Positions 10,155 through 19,932 of a stretch of 35,429 bases of DNA are shown here, in pieces. Under the pieces are notes generated by a model. It ran no database searches. It had not been told where the DNA came from and saw nothing but the letters and a program-made list of their open reading frames with translations. Each line of letters begins with the position of its first letter. Within the stretch, counting starts at the first letter, position 1. The stretch covers positions 1-35,429 of the forward strand of contig JAABTS010000051.1 of assembly GCA_011389735.1 (NCBI GenBank), in the 5' to 3' direction. Position numbers and translations under genes: made by a program. Source of the DNA: Desulfobacteraceae bacterium. GTDB taxonomy: Bacteria; Desulfobacterota; Desulfobacteria; Desulfobacterales; JAABTS01.

Positions 10155-11688
10155 ATTATATAATGTTATGAACACTCTGTTTTCGGCCGTAGACCAGGCC
10201 CTCGACGAAAGCGGCGCAGGCATGGGCGTCAGGGATTTCGGGCGTATCGCTTCCGTAAGTCCGGGTATTGCGACCGTAAATGGATTGAAAGGGGTTCGGG
10301 CTGACGAAATGTTGGCCTTCGAGGGCGGTAAAACCGGAATGGCCTTTAATCTGGATATGGATACGATCGGCGTCATCATGCTGGATTCAACCGATGAACT
10401 CAGCTCCGGCGGAGAAGTACGCCGCACGAACACGGTCATGTCCGCGCCTGTGGGCGATGATCTTTTTGGCCGTATTGTGGACCCACGCGGAAAACCTCGG
10501 GATGGCGGTCCGGAACTTCAGCAGCTCGAACAAAGACCCGTTGAGCAGCCGGCGCCGGCGATCATGGACCGTTCGCCGGTCGAAACTCCCCTCCAAACAG
10601 GCCTCAAAGTCATCGACACCCTGATCCCGATAGGCCGCGGGCAGCGAGAACTGATTTTAGGGGATCGCCAAACCGGCAAGACTGCTATCGCGCTGGACAC
10701 AATCGTCAATCAGAAAAATAACGATGTGATTTGCATTTATTGCGGAGTCGGCAAACGGAGCGCATCACTGGCAAAGGTAATTGCGGAGCTGGAAAACCAC
10801 GGGGCGCTGGACTATTCCTTTCTGGTGGTTTCCACGGAAGAAGATCCGCCCGGCCTTCAGTTTATGGCTCCCTATACGGCCACGACCATGGGCGAATATT
10901 TCATGAACCGGGGCCGGGACGTGCTGATCGTTTATGACGATCTCACCCGGCACGCCCGGGCCTATCGAGAATTATCGCTGCTCCTGCGAAGACCTCCGGG
11001 CCGGGAGGCCTATCCGGGTGATATTTTCTATATCCATTCGCGACTCCTCGAAAGATCGACACACCTTAGAAACGAACACGGCGGCGGCTCTCTGACCGCT
11101 ATGCCCATTATTGAAACCGAAGCGCAAAACATTTCGGCGTACATTCCGACTAATCTGATTTCCATCACGGATGGGCAGGTTTACCTGTCGCCGCACCTTT
11201 TTCGGAAAGGCGTGCTTCCGGCGGTGGATGTGGGCAAATCGGTGTCCCGGGTCGGCGGTAAAACCCAATTGCCGGCCTACCGGATTGTAGCCGGAGATTT
11301 GAGACTGACTTACTCTCAATTCGAGGAACTTGAATCTTTCTCACGATTCGGAGCCCGGCTGGATGAAGAAACCGAAAAAAAGCTGGCGCGAGGACGGCGT
11401 ATTCGGGAAATTTTAAAGCAATACCGGTATTCGCCGTTGACCGCGGCGGAACAGGTCGCCATCCTAATTGCATTGAACCGAGGCGTTTTCGATAATATTC
11501 CCGTTTCCGACATGGCCGACGCTGAACAGGCAATCCGAAAAAACACCAACGACCGTAATAATGAAACTATGGCTTCCATTTCGGCGGGCGAAAAAATAGA
11601 CCGGGACGCAATCGCCGCCCTGGTAAAAACCGCCGAAAACGCTGCAAAACCATACATGAAGCAATCATCCGATGCAAACACTCAATAG
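10135..11688 (+). CDS. atpA: N-ATPase subunit alpha
   Basis: The 517-aa regulatory F1 subunit. The Walker A motif GDRQTGKT is at residues 176-183; [15 protein letters not shown], the [39 protein letters not shown] block and [13 protein letters not shown] are all in place. The start is uncertain: ATG at 10135 overlaps atpF, and ATG at 10171 ([14 protein letters not shown]) is also possible; neither has a clear Shine-Dalgarno site, which suggests coupling to atpF translation. The tail beyond residue 490 ([19 protein letters not shown]) is variable in the family. It overlaps atpG by 17 nt. Confidence 0.94.
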   Translation: MNQNRHELYNVMNTLFSAVDQALDESGAGMGVRDFGRIASVSPGIATVNGLKGVRADEMLAFEGGKTGMAFNLDMDTIGVIMLDSTDELSSGGEVRRTNTVMSAPVGDDLFGRIVDPRGKPRDGGPELQQLEQRPVEQPAPAIMDRSPVETPLQTGLKVIDTLIPIGRGQRELILGDRQTGKTAIALDTIVNQKNNDVICIYCGVGKRSASLAKVIAELENHGALDYSFLVVSTEEDPPGLQFMAPYTATTMGEYFMNRGRDVLIVYDDLTRHARAYRELSLLLRRPPGREAYPGDIFYIHSRLLERSTHLRNEHGGGSLTAMPIIETEAQNISAYIPTNLISITDGQVYLSPHLFRKGVLPAVDVGKSVSRVGGKTQLPAYRIVAGDLRLTYSQFEELESFSRFGARLDEETEKKLARGRRIREILKQYRYSPLTAAEQVAILIALNRGVFDNIPVSDMADAEQAIRKNTNDRNNETMASISAGEKIDRDAIAALVKTAENAAKPYMKQSSDANTQ

Positions 11689-12562
11689 CCTGAAACGCAG
11701 GATTGACAGCACCGAAGATCTCCAGTCGGTTGTGAGAACCATGAAATCTTTGGCGGCGGTCAATATCCGCCGCTATGAAAAGGCGGTGGATTCGCTGCTC
11801 CAATACGCACGCACACTGGACATGGCCTTTGGGATTGTGCTTCAATATAATCCGGACACCCGCACCTACGCCGGGCGTTCATCCAGAGAACGGGTCGGAG
11901 CCGTGGTGTTCGGATCCGACCAGGGCATGTGCGGCTCCTTGAATGAACAGGTGGTCGATCACGCCGTGAACATCATTTCTCCATACAAGAAAGGACGCAA
12001 AAACAATATTCCCTTGATTTGTTCGGGCGTAAGAGCGTCAACTCATCTGGCCGACGCCGGGCTGACGCCCCGGCAAATCCGCGAACTGCCGGGCTCGATC
12101 AAAACGATCGGATCCCATGTAGGCCGAATTCTGGTTACAATCGAACAATGGCTCGAACAGGAACATGTGGATCATGTGATGCTCTTTCACGCTCGCCCGG
12201 AATCACATGCGGGCTATACGCCGCACACGGTTTATTTGCTGCCGATGGACGCCCAATGGATCGAACGTCGGCGCAAACAAAAATGGGAATCACGCACCCT
12301 GCCTTTCTTCACCATGGACGTGAACACGCTCTTTTCCGATCTTGTCCGGGAATACCTGTATATCGGCGTACACCGGGCCTTTGTGGAATCCATGGCCGCG
12401 GAAAACGCCGCTCGCCTGGCAGCCATGCAGGGCGCTGAAAAAAATATCGAGGAATTGATGGACGATTTGACCACCGAATACCATCAGCTCCGGCAAATGT
12501 CCATCACCGAAGAATTGCTGGATATTGTTTCCGGGTTTGAAGCGTTGGAACAGGAGATATAG
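11672..12562 (+). CDS. atpG: N-ATPase subunit gamma
   Basis: The 296-aa central-shaft subunit. The N-terminal helix ([36 protein letters not shown]) and the C-terminal helix ([27 protein letters not shown]) match the coiled-coil pair of gamma. The central Rossmann-like part contains [17 protein letters not shown], as in the family. It is the last gene of the operon and begins inside atpA. Downstream there are 96 bp without a recognisable terminator before the convergent chemotaxis gene. Confidence 0.9.
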   Translation: MQTLNSLKRRIDSTEDLQSVVRTMKSLAAVNIRRYEKAVDSLLQYARTLDMAFGIVLQYNPDTRTYAGRSSRERVGAVVFGSDQGMCGSLNEQVVDHAVNIISPYKKGRKNNIPLICSGVRASTHLADAGLTPRQIRELPGSIKTIGSHVGRILVTIEQWLEQEHVDHVMLFHARPESHAGYTPHTVYLLPMDAQWIERRRKQKWESRTLPFFTMDVNTLFSDLVREYLYIGVHRAFVESMAAENAARLAAMQGAEKNIEELMDDLTTEYHQLRQMSITEELLDIVSGFEALEQEI

Positions 12563-12658
12563 AGCTTCCGGCGTCCACTGTATTACCAAATCCAATCCTT
12601 GCGAAATTGAATATTGAACACGAAGCGGATATGTTTCGTGAAAAAAGGCGTCAAACCT

Positions 12659-15127
12659 TCACAGCTTAAACCGTTTGATGATCGTGGATAAGGTTTCGGC
12701 GATGTTCGCCATTTCTTCCGAAGCGCTTTTTATCTGATCGGCGATTTCCGATGTCGCCTCCGATGCGATGAAGATGTTTCGAATGCTCCTGGAAATCATA
12801 TCCGCCCCGGACGCCGCATCCGATGCGGATTGAGCCACTTCCTTGACATCCTCGGACAGTTCATCCAAAAAATGGGATATTTTTCCGGCCGTTTTCGATG
12901 TTTCATTGGTCGATCCAGCGATTTGAGCCACCAGTTCGGCGGATTCGTTCGCATTGTCGGCGACCTCCTTGACTGTGGCGGAATTGAAAGCAAATGCCTT
13001 TGAAATTTCAGTTGCGGTGGATGTTTGCTCCTTGACCGAATACGCAATAAAGCGGTTTATTTCGGCGATTTCGTTGATGGTGCGGGTAATTTCACGGATG
13101 GCCTGCGCGGCGTTGCCGGTCGTGGCCTGAATGGTTTTAATACGTCCGGATATTTCATCGGATGAGGATGCGGTTTGTCTGGCGAGTTCCTTGACTTCAT
13201 TGGCGACGACGGCGAAGCCCTTTCCGGCGTCGCCGGCGCTGACCGCTTCGATGGCCGCGTTCAAAGCAAGCAGATTCGTTTGAGTCGCAACAGTTTTTAT
13301 AACGCCGACAATTTCTCCGATTTGCTCGGACGCCTCCGCAAGAGAATTCACTCGCTCATCAATAATGCGGGCTCGATTGTTTGCGTCCTCGGAAATTTCA
13401 CTGGCTCTGGCCGTATTTCGGGCCACCTCTCCCAATGAAGTCGTCAACTCTTCAACCGCTACGCCCACACTATCGATGCCGACGATCATTTCATTGCTCA
13501 AATTCGCCGTTTTTTTCACATAATCGGCCGTCATATTCGCATTTTTGGCCACATTCGAAAACGACGAAGACATCTGAACCGTCATATCTACAATATCCGA
13601 CACGGATTTGCTGGATTTATCGGCGGCGGACGCAACGACCGCCACCTTTTCGCTGACCAGGGTGGACGCCTGCAGTACGGAGTCCGATTGTTCACTGGTG
13701 TTGGCGGCGTTCGAAGCCATTTCCACGGAGGCGGCCGAAAGTTTTTCAGAGGCCTCCGAAAGGCGTTGACCGGTCTCCATCACGCCGCTGATAATCTTCT
13801 GCAGGCTCGCCGCCATGGCCCGCAACGCATCCGCCAGTTTTCCGATTTCATCGTTTTGTCGAATATTAATTTCCGCCGTGAGATCGCCTTCCGCCACAAC
13901 CTCCGCGAAACCGACGCCTTTATTGATCGAAACCACAATCGAATGGGTGGTCAATACAGCCGTAACGATTCCGAAAAGAACGGCCACAATCCCGATAATA
14001 ACGGCCAAATTCGAATTGACGCCGGCTTTTTTAATGGTTAAAGACGTTTGAGCCATCGCGATCTTTTTTACTTCGTCATGAATTCCGTCCACCTCTTGTT
14101 CGATAATCTCCGCGGATTCTTTCATCGCGTTTTTGTAAATATCGATTTTCCGGTCTTCGACCACCAGCTTGTCAAACGCCTGCTTGTAAGTACTCAATAA
14201 TTCGGTGGCTTTTTGCTCATATTCCGGCAGAACGTTCGAATCCTTGAATCTCAACAACAATTTCAATATGGAAAAATGGGTGGCCTGAACGTATTTTTCA
14301 TCGCCTCGGAGCAAATAATCTTTTTCGTTTTTTCGAATATCCAGAACCAGTTCTTCGGCCCGCTGAACATACACCGACAAAATCGCTTTTTCCATCTTTT
14401 GCCCGGCGTCTTGCATAATGCTGTAAAACATGGGATCGTTTTCATATTTTTCCAGAGCCGCTTCATAACGCGCCAGTTGCTTTTCGAGCCGGTCTTTGAC
14501 GGATTCATTGCATAAGCTTTTACGGATCAGGGTTCGATAATGTTTAATAGCACTTGCCAAATTTTCCTGATCCGTGGCGAAACCAGTCTGTAAAAAGGCT
14601 TTTTCATTAATCCACAATTTCATCAGGGCCTGATACAAATCATCCACCTGATGTTGTTTCATTTTTTCGGCAAGCTCCTGAACCGCTTTATGAAATGTAC
14701 CTTGAAGCCCGCAATCAGCGGTTAACCCCTTTGTTTTACACGCACCGGCGACCTCCTGGAAATTTTCAAGGTAAATCACGGCTTGCTCGATGATGTCTCC
14801 CGCATTTTTCGAAAATTCGGGATACCCGGCCCGCTGGGAAATTTTCTGAATACTCATTGCCCGGTCGATTAACTGATCGATGTTGCTTTTTAACCGTTCC
14901 GCATACGCGGTGTCGAGATAGCTGATAAAATCGCTTTCGTTTTTTCTGGATTGCAGCAGCAACAGCTTGACTTCATTTGCAAATTCGTCGAGTTTCAACT
15001 CCTCTTTCATCAGGGTGTCGAAATCTTGCGTAAAAGATGCGATAGTGTCCTGGTAAATGGCCATCGCGCCCGACAACAATATTAATGAGACGCCGAAACC
15101 ACAAATGAGTTTTGAACTTAACTTCAT
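12659..15127 (-). CDS. Methyl-accepting chemotaxis protein, HBM-type sensor
   Basis: An 822-aa transmembrane chemoreceptor. A first membrane segment (about residues 8-26) is followed by a long, all-helical periplasmic region (30-365), a second membrane segment (about 372-397), a HAMP domain (about 397-450) and a cytoplasmic signalling domain. The hairpin tip is canonical around residues 603-650 ([30 protein letters not shown], in shorter form [11 protein letters not shown]). The periplasmic part contains two RKNE-x-D-[FY] motifs (61-67 and 265-271), the mark of the helical bimodular (HBM) sensor fold, which in known members binds small organic acids. There is no CheR-docking pentapeptide at the end. 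The ligand is unknown. No che genes are nearby. The AAGGA site stands about 14 nt from the ATG, a rather long spacing. Confidence 0.93.
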   Translation of the reverse strand: MKLSSKLICGFGVSLILLSGAMAIYQDTIASFTQDFDTLMKEELKLDEFANEVKLLLLQSRKNESDFISYLDTAYAERLKSNIDQLIDRAMSIQKISQRAGYPEFSKNAGDIIEQAVIYLENFQEVAGACKTKGLTADCGLQGTFHKAVQELAEKMKQHQVDDLYQALMKLWINEKAFLQTGFATDQENLASAIKHYRTLIRKSLCNESVKDRLEKQLARYEAALEKYENDPMFYSIMQDAGQKMEKAILSVYVQRAEELVLDIRKNEKDYLLRGDEKYVQATHFSILKLLLRFKDSNVLPEYEQKATELLSTYKQAFDKLVVEDRKIDIYKNAMKESAEIIEQEVDGIHDEVKKIAMAQTSLTIKKAGVNSNLAVIIGIVAVLFGIVTAVLTTHSIVVSINKGVGFAEVVAEGDLTAEINIRQNDEIGKLADALRAMAASLQKIISGVMETGQRLSEASEKLSAASVEMASNAANTSEQSDSVLQASTLVSEKVAVVASAADKSSKSVSDIVDMTVQMSSSFSNVAKNANMTADYVKKTANLSNEMIVGIDSVGVAVEELTTSLGEVARNTARASEISEDANNRARIIDERVNSLAEASEQIGEIVGVIKTVATQTNLLALNAAIEAVSAGDAGKGFAVVANEVKELARQTASSSDEISGRIKTIQATTGNAAQAIREITRTINEIAEINRFIAYSVKEQTSTATEISKAFAFNSATVKEVADNANESAELVAQIAGSTNETSKTAGKISHFLDELSEDVKEVAQSASDAASGADMISRSIRNIFIASEATSEIADQIKSASEEMANIAETLSTIIKRFKL

Positions 15128-15181
15128 ATAAACGGTGAAATTCCTTTCCGGAGCTTTTCGACTTCGCTTAGTTCAAAAAAT

Positions 15182-15455
15182 TGCGGGCCTGGTTCTAATT
15201 TCGGCCATTTTAATAAAACCACTAAATACACGAAACACACCAAAAAAATTTCATCAGTATTTTCGTGTATTTAGTGTATTTCGTGGTAGTATCCAAAAAC
15301 ATAATTGGCCGGTTTTCGAACCAACCTCAAAATTTCTTTGCTAGTATAATGGAATTCATCCGATTGATCAATAAATACTGATTTTCCTGCTTTTTCGTGT
15401 ATTTCGTGTATTTCGTGGTTCCTTTAAGCTGGCGGAAATTAGAACCAGGCCCGCA
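15182..15455. repeat. 274-bp non-coding element with 26-bp terminal inverted repeats
   Basis: TGCGGGCCTGGTTCTAATTT at 15182 (extending to 15207) and its inverted copy ending at 15455 match over 26 bp with one mismatch. Inside are three copies of a 26-bp block based on CGTGTATTT: inverted at 15216-15241 (AACCACTAAATACACGAAAC), and direct at 15262-15287 and 15394-15419 (TTCGTGTATTTCGTGTATTT, then CGTGGT). No ORF of significance lies within it. It occupies the gap between the chemotaxis gene and the SDR gene and has a MITE-like structure. Confidence 0.75.
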
Positions 15456-15486
15456 TAGATTAAAGCAATCCAAACTGCTTTTAACG

Positions 15487-16272
15487 TTATTGCGCCGTCC
15501 ACCCGCCGTCCACGAGCAAGGCATGGCCTGTGATATAGGCGGATGCGTCTGAACATAGAAACATCACCGACGATGCGATTTCGGACGTTTTTGCAAATCG
15601 TTTCATGGGCGTCCGGCTGATGATGTCCTCGTACAGTTCCCTATCGTCTTTGAGATTTTGAACCAGCGGCGTTTCGACAAATCCGGGGCAAACAGCGTTC
15701 ACCGTAATGTTGTATTCAGCAAGATCCAGGGCGAAATACCGGGTGATCGAAATCAATCCGCTTTTACTGGCTCCGTAAGGAGCGATGGAAAACCGGCCGG
15801 CCCCGGCCCAGGAAACCACTCCCTGGATGGAACTGATATTCACTATCTTTCCATATCGTTGTTCCTTCATGATTTGGGCAACACGATTCGACAAAAAAAA
15901 GATCGATTTCAGATTGACGTCGAGAATCATATCCCACTCATCGGATGTATAATCAGCCAATGCTTTTCTGACATTGACTCCGGCGTTGTTGATCAGAGCG
16001 TCGATTCGTCCATGCCTGTCCATTGCTTCCGACACAATCCGATCCCGATCGGATTCGGACAGCAAATCAGCTTCGATAAAATGAGGGGAGATCGTGAACC
16101 CGGCGTTGAACTCCTTAACGGTTTTTTCATCCGGAGTTTTTCGGTCAACGAGTACGAGTCCGGCGCCCCGGCGTCCGAAAAAACGAGCGATTTCACCGCC
16201 GACGCCCCCGGCCGAACCGGTAATAATAACCACTTTGTCTGAAATAGCGAACGGATCGTCAACTGAATTCAT
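15487..16272 (-). CDS. Short-chain dehydrogenase/reductase (SDR), classical
   Basis: A 261-aa cytoplasmic NAD(P)-dependent oxidoreductase. The nucleotide-binding motif is ITGSAGGVGGEIA (residues 17-29), with Asp43 (LVDRK) after the second strand suggesting NAD+ preference. NNAG is at 95-98, and the catalytic Ser148, Tyr166 and Lys170 are present (NISS...YGASK). The Ser-to-Tyr spacing is 18 residues, about five longer than in FabG, because of a VVSWAGAGRFSIAP insertion, so the substrate pocket probably differs. The C-terminus (YITGHALLVDGGW) is typical. GGGAGG lies just upstream of the ATG. The substrate is not predictable. Confidence 0.93.
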   Translation of the reverse strand: MNSVDDPFAISDKVVIITGSAGGVGGEIARFFGRRGAGLVLVDRKTPDEKTVKEFNAGFTISPHFIEADLLSESDRDRIVSEAMDRHGRIDALINNAGVNVRKALADYTSDEWDMILDVNLKSIFFLSNRVAQIMKEQRYGKIVNISSIQGVVSWAGAGRFSIAPYGASKSGLISITRYFALDLAEYNITVNAVCPGFVETPLVQNLKDDRELYEDIISRTPMKRFAKTSEIASSVMFLCSDASAYITGHALLVDGGWTAQ

Positions 16273-16296
16273 ATCATTCCTCCCGAACGTCGAAAA

Positions 16297-16402
16297 TACA
16301 GGTTTTCAGAAGTTAAATCGCACAAGTCGGAAAACCCGGGACAATACGATTCGCACCCCCGATCCGACCGCACATTGAAATTGAATTTCCTGAAAGCTGT
16401 AC
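16297..16402. repeat. Short-form imperfect palindrome
   Basis: Left arm ACAGGTTTTCAGAAGTTAAA, CGCACAAGTCGG, ACCCGGGA; right arm CCCCGATCCGACCGCACATT, GAAATTGAATTTCCTGAAAGCTGT. The arms are imperfect complements of each other and belong to the same family as 21496-21607 and 34851-34968. It lies just upstream of the SDR gene start. Confidence 0.7.
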
Positions 16403-16514
16403 CACAACGATTCAATCATTCAAACGATTTTTAAAAAACCGGGAAAACCTTAAGTTTTCGAATTTTATTCCTTGACAAATATTTTAACAAGAATTCAAAT
16501 GGTTATTTGCTATC

Positions 16515-16934
16515 CTAATCGGGATCGGGATCGGGATCGGGATCGAATTCAATATGCCTATAAGGATCTATGCTTTCTTTGACGTGATAGCTTGTTCCTC
16601 CCAAGCGACTGACCATTGCAGCAATACGATCTAATTCGATTTTGCGTTCCCGACTTTCTTTCTTATCCAAAGCTTCACCAACCACGAGTACGTCCTGAAT
16701 TGCAGCACATTCCAATGCTGATCCGCGCGCAATTTCGAAATATCGACGTCGATCTGCAATTGTTGACTTGCCGTTTCCTTCCGCAATATTCAATGGAATC
16801 GATTGACTCGCACGCAACCATTGGTCGCGGGCATGACGATGAATTTCTCCAAGATCATTGGCTTTTTTATAGACCCATGCAATATACTCTATTGAGAGGC
16901 GATATACATCTAATTTTTCATGTCCAAGCGCCAT
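16515..16934 (-). CDS. Four-helix bundle protein (S23/Avd-like, TIGR02436 type)
   Basis: A 139-aa, mostly helical protein with the family pattern: HEKLDVYRLSIEYIAWVYK, then DQWLRASQSIPLNIAEGNGK, RRRYFEIARGSALECAA and a last helix ESRERKIELDRIAAMVSRL. Proteins of this family occur in intervening sequences inserted in bacterial 23S rRNA genes (S23) and as Avd accessory proteins of diversity-generating retroelements; a biochemical role for free-standing ones is not known. The last residues, FDPDPDPDPD, are encoded directly by the GGGATC array, so array length changes alter only the tail length. The start codon lies 7 nt from the other array and has no Shine-Dalgarno site, so translation may be controlled by the stem. 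Confidence 0.85.
   Translation of the reverse strand: MALGHEKLDVYRLSIEYIAWVYKKANDLGEIHRHARDQWLRASQSIPLNIAEGNGKSTIADRRRYFEIARGSALECAAIQDVLVVGEALDKKESRERKIELDRIAAMVSRLGGTSYHVKESIDPYRHIEFDPDPDPDPD
16518..16545. repeat. GGGATC hexamer array (left)
   Basis: About four and a half units of ATCGGG in head-to-tail order. On the minus strand the array is the 3' end of the four-helix-bundle gene, coding for alternating Asp and Pro, and it stops directly before the TAG codon. Confidence 0.9.
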
Positions 16935-16940
16935 ATTTTT

Positions 16941-16972
16941 CGATCCCGATCCCGATCCCGATCCCGATCCCG
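16941..16972. repeat. GGGATC hexamer array (right, inverted)
   Basis: Just over five units of CGATCC in the opposite orientation to the array at 16518-16545. It lies immediately 5' of the four-helix-bundle start codon on the minus strand. The two arrays can pair over about 28 bp. Confidence 0.9.
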
Positions 16973-17104
16973 AATTGGATTATCCAAGCAAATTTATGTC
17001 AAGAAAAATTTTTCGAAAACTCCGGGAAAACAAGATAAGTTAAAAAGACATGAACATTCAATCCGGCGGCGGATAACCCCTTCAAGATGCTAAGACGGCC
17101 GGAT

Positions 17105-17869
17105 TTACAGGTATTCTCGAATCGCCCCGGGATTCTGGTTTAAAAATTTTCCTCCGGATACGTCCATTTCCATGCCGGTAATGTATGACGCCGAACGGGA
17201 TGCCAAAAAAAGAACGGAATCAGCGATTTCTTCGGGCGATCCAAATCGGTTGAGGGATATGTCTTTCAGCAGTTTATCCTTGTTTTTCGAAATGGCGTCT
17301 CTGGTCATATCGGTTTCGATGATTCCAGGGGCGTAGGCGTTGACCCGGACGCCATACGGCGCCCATTCCGCGGCCATGCTTTTCGTAACGGACAATAATG
17401 CGGCTTTGGACGCGGCATACACCGAATAGCCCGGAAGCGGCAGTTTTACCGCGAACGAAGATGCGTTGATGATGACGCCTCCGCCCCGGCCGGCCATATG
17501 CCGGGCCATCAACCGGGATAAAAAAAAGACGGCCTTGAGATTCACGTCCATAATCCTGTCCCAGTGATCTTCATCAGCGTCGATCAAGAGCTTGTTTTCG
17601 TTGATTCCGGCGTTATTGACCAGAACGTCGACCCCCAGTCCCGAATCTTCGAACGATTCCAGCCATTCGGCGATTTTCACCCTGTCCCGGACATCCGCCT
17701 GAAGATAAACCGGCTGCTGCGAACACTCCAAATCCGGCTTGGCTTCACGATAAAGCAGCACAACCCGGCATTCGTTTTCAATAAACGCTTTTGCAATACC
17801 CAGACCGATTCCACGATTCGATCCGGTTATAAAAACCGTTTTCCCTTTCAAATCTTCATAACAGGCCAT
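17105..17869 (-). CDS. SDR-family oxidoreductase (FabG-like)
   Basis: A 254-aa classical SDR. It has TGSNRGIGLGIA (residues 15-26), NNAG (85-88) and the catalytic set Ser138, Tyr151, Lys155 with the normal 13-residue spacing. After the second strand there is Arg41 (YREAK), which favours NADPH. The C-terminus reads YITGMEMDVSGGKFLNQNPGAIREYL, slightly longer than FabG. It lies 31 bp downstream of the substrate-binding protein gene on the same strand and has AAAAAAGGA before its ATG, so the two are probably co-transcribed. An acetoacyl-CoA or acyl-carrier reductase is possible, but the sequence only supports 'SDR'. Confidence 0.92.
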   Translation of the reverse strand: MACYEDLKGKTVFITGSNRGIGLGIAKAFIENECRVVLLYREAKPDLECSQQPVYLQADVRDRVKIAEWLESFEDSGLGVDVLVNNAGINENKLLIDADEDHWDRIMDVNLKAVFFLSRLMARHMAGRGGGVIINASSFAVKLPLPGYSVYAASKAALLSVTKSMAAEWAPYGVRVNAYAPGIIETDMTRDAISKNKDKLLKDISLNRFGSPEEIADSVLFLASRSASYITGMEMDVSGGKFLNQNPGAIREYL

Positions 17870-17900
17870 ACAAATCCTTTTTTGGCGAACGTTTGAAACC

Positions 17901-18962
17901 TTATTCTATATAATTATCCGTCGCCCTGGCAAAGGCTTCGTAAATGGACGGAATCGGCAGATTGCGTTTTTCCATGGTCGATTCACGTATGGAAATTAAA
18001 AACTGTTTGGTTCTGACTATTTCATAATCCGTCGGGGCTTTTCCCAAAGCTACGGCGCGAGCCCTTTCAGCGGCGATTTCCCCTTGCTCATACCCGGACG
18101 CGGCCACACACATCATTCCGCCGTCTTCGACAACGAGAATCCGCGCCATGCACAAAATGGGATTTTCAGAATGCGATTCAGTCCATTCCATCACCTGGTC
18201 AGGTTTCACCAACTCCTTGCTGTTTTCCGACACCCGGATCTGCCGGATATCGCTGATCATCACGAGATCTGCGATATCATTCGCCTGTATCACCGCATCT
18301 TGCCAGGCTTCAAAATGTCCCGCCCGGAGCGGCGGAACCCATTGCATCGGCGACCAGTCGAATTCCGAATAATCGTCGATTTCAGCGCTGACCGTAAACG
18401 AATTATCGCCGATAAATACGACTTTCGGCGGTTCGGCGTCAGGGTTGTCCTTGTTGTATCCCATGGCCACGGCCATCATCATGAGCGTTTCCTTGGTGGC
18501 CTCCAGCGGTTTCCGTTCAAGAATCCCGGTCACGTTTTGAGCCGTATCATATCCATAATCGACAGGCTTGCCGTTTACACCGCAGAACACAACCTTAACG
18601 CCGGGATCATTGACAAATTCAGACCCAACCAGTATCTGGGCAAGATCGTCCGCCAGAATCAATACATCCGGACGCCATTTATCAATGGTGCGATGCGTGA
18701 TCGAAGCCGATGTCCGCCGATAATTATCGCTCACGTGATTCTTCAAATCCATATAATGATATCGAACAGTTACATCATGATATTTGCTAAACACACGTTC
18801 AAAACCGACGTTAATTTCATTCACCCAGTCATAATCGTTCAAATAGCTGTGGATTATCATGATTCTGGGTTTGTTGGCTTTGTGAGCAAGAACGAACGAA
18901 AACAAAACCACAATGAAAACGATCTTGAGTATCCTTGGGATCATTATATTGATTTTATTCAT
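17901..18962 (-). CDS. Periplasmic substrate-binding protein (ABC_sub_bind-like), solitary
   Basis: A 353-aa protein with an N-terminal hydrophobic segment (about residues 8-26) that is a signal peptide or anchor. It continues KPRIMIIHSYLNDYDWVNEINVGFERVF, the pattern of the type-1 periplasmic fold found in ABC_sub_bind proteins and as sensor domains of histidine kinases; later parts include RPDVLILADDLAQ, VVFCGVNGKP and MCVAASGYEQGEIAAERA, as in that fold. No ABC permease, ATPase or kinase is adjacent, so it may be an orphan solute receptor. The ligand is unknown. It is followed by an SDR gene 31 bp downstream and preceded by a DUF4412-like gene 60 bp upstream. Confidence 0.72.
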   Translation of the reverse strand: MNKINIMIPRILKIVFIVVLFSFVLAHKANKPRIMIIHSYLNDYDWVNEINVGFERVFSKYHDVTVRYHYMDLKNHVSDNYRRTSASITHRTIDKWRPDVLILADDLAQILVGSEFVNDPGVKVVFCGVNGKPVDYGYDTAQNVTGILERKPLEATKETLMMMAVAMGYNKDNPDAEPPKVVFIGDNSFTVSAEIDDYSEFDWSPMQWVPPLRAGHFEAWQDAVIQANDIADLVMISDIRQIRVSENSKELVKPDQVMEWTESHSENPILCMARILVVEDGGMMCVAASGYEQGEIAAERARAVALGKAPTDYEIVRTKQFLISIRESTMEKRNLPIPSIYEAFARATDNYIE

Positions 18963-19022
18963 ATCAGCCCGCCTTTACGCATGTTTGATTGTTCGCGGCT
19001 AAACGTTCGCGAATTTTTTCGT

Positions 19023-19793
19023 TCATTTCCCGAACAGCTCCTCCAACGAAATTTCTTTATAATCCGACGGAATCTCAAAAACCTCGCTCTCTATGTCTCC
19101 TTTCCGAACTTTGACGGTTTTATCCGTCCGCGTATCGATATCAGTGCGATAATCCACCGTTTTTAACGGCCACCCCTTTTTCAACAGCGACACGCCCGCC
19201 TCGGACGAAAGCGCCAGTGTTTCCGGAGACGCTCCAAGACCGGACTGAAAACCCCGCATCATCTCACCAAATTTTTCAACATCGAGATCGCCGGTGATAT
19301 CCATATCTTCTGAAATCCATTGCTCCTGCTTTAACTTTCCGTCTATTCGTATCTCATATTTAACGGCGTCATATCCGGCCAGCTTTTCGGTTTTATCCGT
19401 TTTTTGGATATTCACATCAATCGCATTTTCCGAAGTTTTTTGTTTTATATCCGCCAGCGCCTCTTTCACCACTTCATCTTCGCCGCCCGCCGCCTCCATG
19501 AAATCCTCGGTCAACGCTTTTTCCACATCCGCCTGGCTCTCTCTGATACGGGATTCAAACAACTGAGGCTCGCCGCTCCAATAAACCTTCCGCTCAGGAT
19601 CTAAAATGGTCAATCGATTTTGATTCAAATCCATATAAATCGCCTGATCCGGAGCGTCCAATTTGACACGGTTCTTCTGTATATACGTGATCCGATTCTC
19701 ACCGTCGCTGTCTTCAACGAACACCCATCCCGCAATTCCCTGAGATACAAACCCGAATGTGATGATCAAAAACGCCGTTATCAACTTTTTCAT
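19023..19793 (-). CDS. Secreted DUF4412-like protein
   Basis: A 256-aa protein with a clear signal peptide (MKKLITAFLIITFGFVSQGIAG). The mature part begins WVFVEDSDGENRITYIQKNRVKLD, then YMDLNQNRLTILDPERKVYW, and later KLAGYDAVKYEIRIDGKLKQEQWISEDM, which is the layout of DUF4412-type outer-membrane/periplasmic proteins (a beta-rich fold that reads a value, a 'tag' and a threshold region). The function of that family is not established. A strong GGGAGG site lies before the ATG. It may head the run 19793 to 17105 on the minus strand. Confidence 0.75.
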   Translation of the reverse strand: MKKLITAFLIITFGFVSQGIAGWVFVEDSDGENRITYIQKNRVKLDAPDQAIYMDLNQNRLTILDPERKVYWSGEPQLFESRIRESQADVEKALTEDFMEAAGGEDEVVKEALADIKQKTSENAIDVNIQKTDKTEKLAGYDAVKYEIRIDGKLKQEQWISEDMDITGDLDVEKFGEMMRGFQSGLGASPETLALSSEAGVSLLKKGWPLKTVDYRTDIDTRTDKTVKVRKGDIESEVFEIPSDYKEISLEELFGK

Positions 19794-19932
19794 GATTCAA
19801 TCCTCCCTTGTAATTGATTTTTCAATTTATCAGAATCCCGTATCGATGTAAATAGACGACAATACTATTTCATGGGAATTACCCAATATTAAAGCAAAAA
19901 ACAAAAAGGACGCGACCGCAAAAAAAAACTGC

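Larger units (their letters stand above)
16453..17021. mobile_element. Inverted-repeat unit enclosing a four-helix-bundle gene (IVS-like)
   Basis: Two long imperfect inverted arms bound this unit. From outside inward each arm has AGTTTTCGAA (16453-16462; complement 17012-17021), then CTTGACA exactly 18 bp inside (16471-16477; complement 16997-17003), then an ATTTGCT...ATCC...AAT segment, then an array of GGGATC hexamers (16518-16545; complement 16941-16972). The arrays end within a few bases of the stop and start codons of the single enclosed gene. A transcript through the unit would fold into a long stem with the ORF as loop. Mobility is inference: I cannot see a target-site duplication. Confidence 0.6.

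Noticed and set aside
16515-16934. Diversity-generating retroelement based on the Avd-like protein
   Set aside because: There is no reverse transcriptase and no template/variable repeat pair in the window; the protein is closer in setting to IVS-type S23 units.
16518-16972. Hexamer arrays as a CRISPR array
   Set aside because: The unit is 6 bp without unique spacers, and there are no cas genes.
18084-19166. 360-aa open frame on the plus strand
   Set aside because: It lies entirely opposite the substrate-binding protein and DUF4412-like genes, has a composition typical of antisense frames, and no family features.
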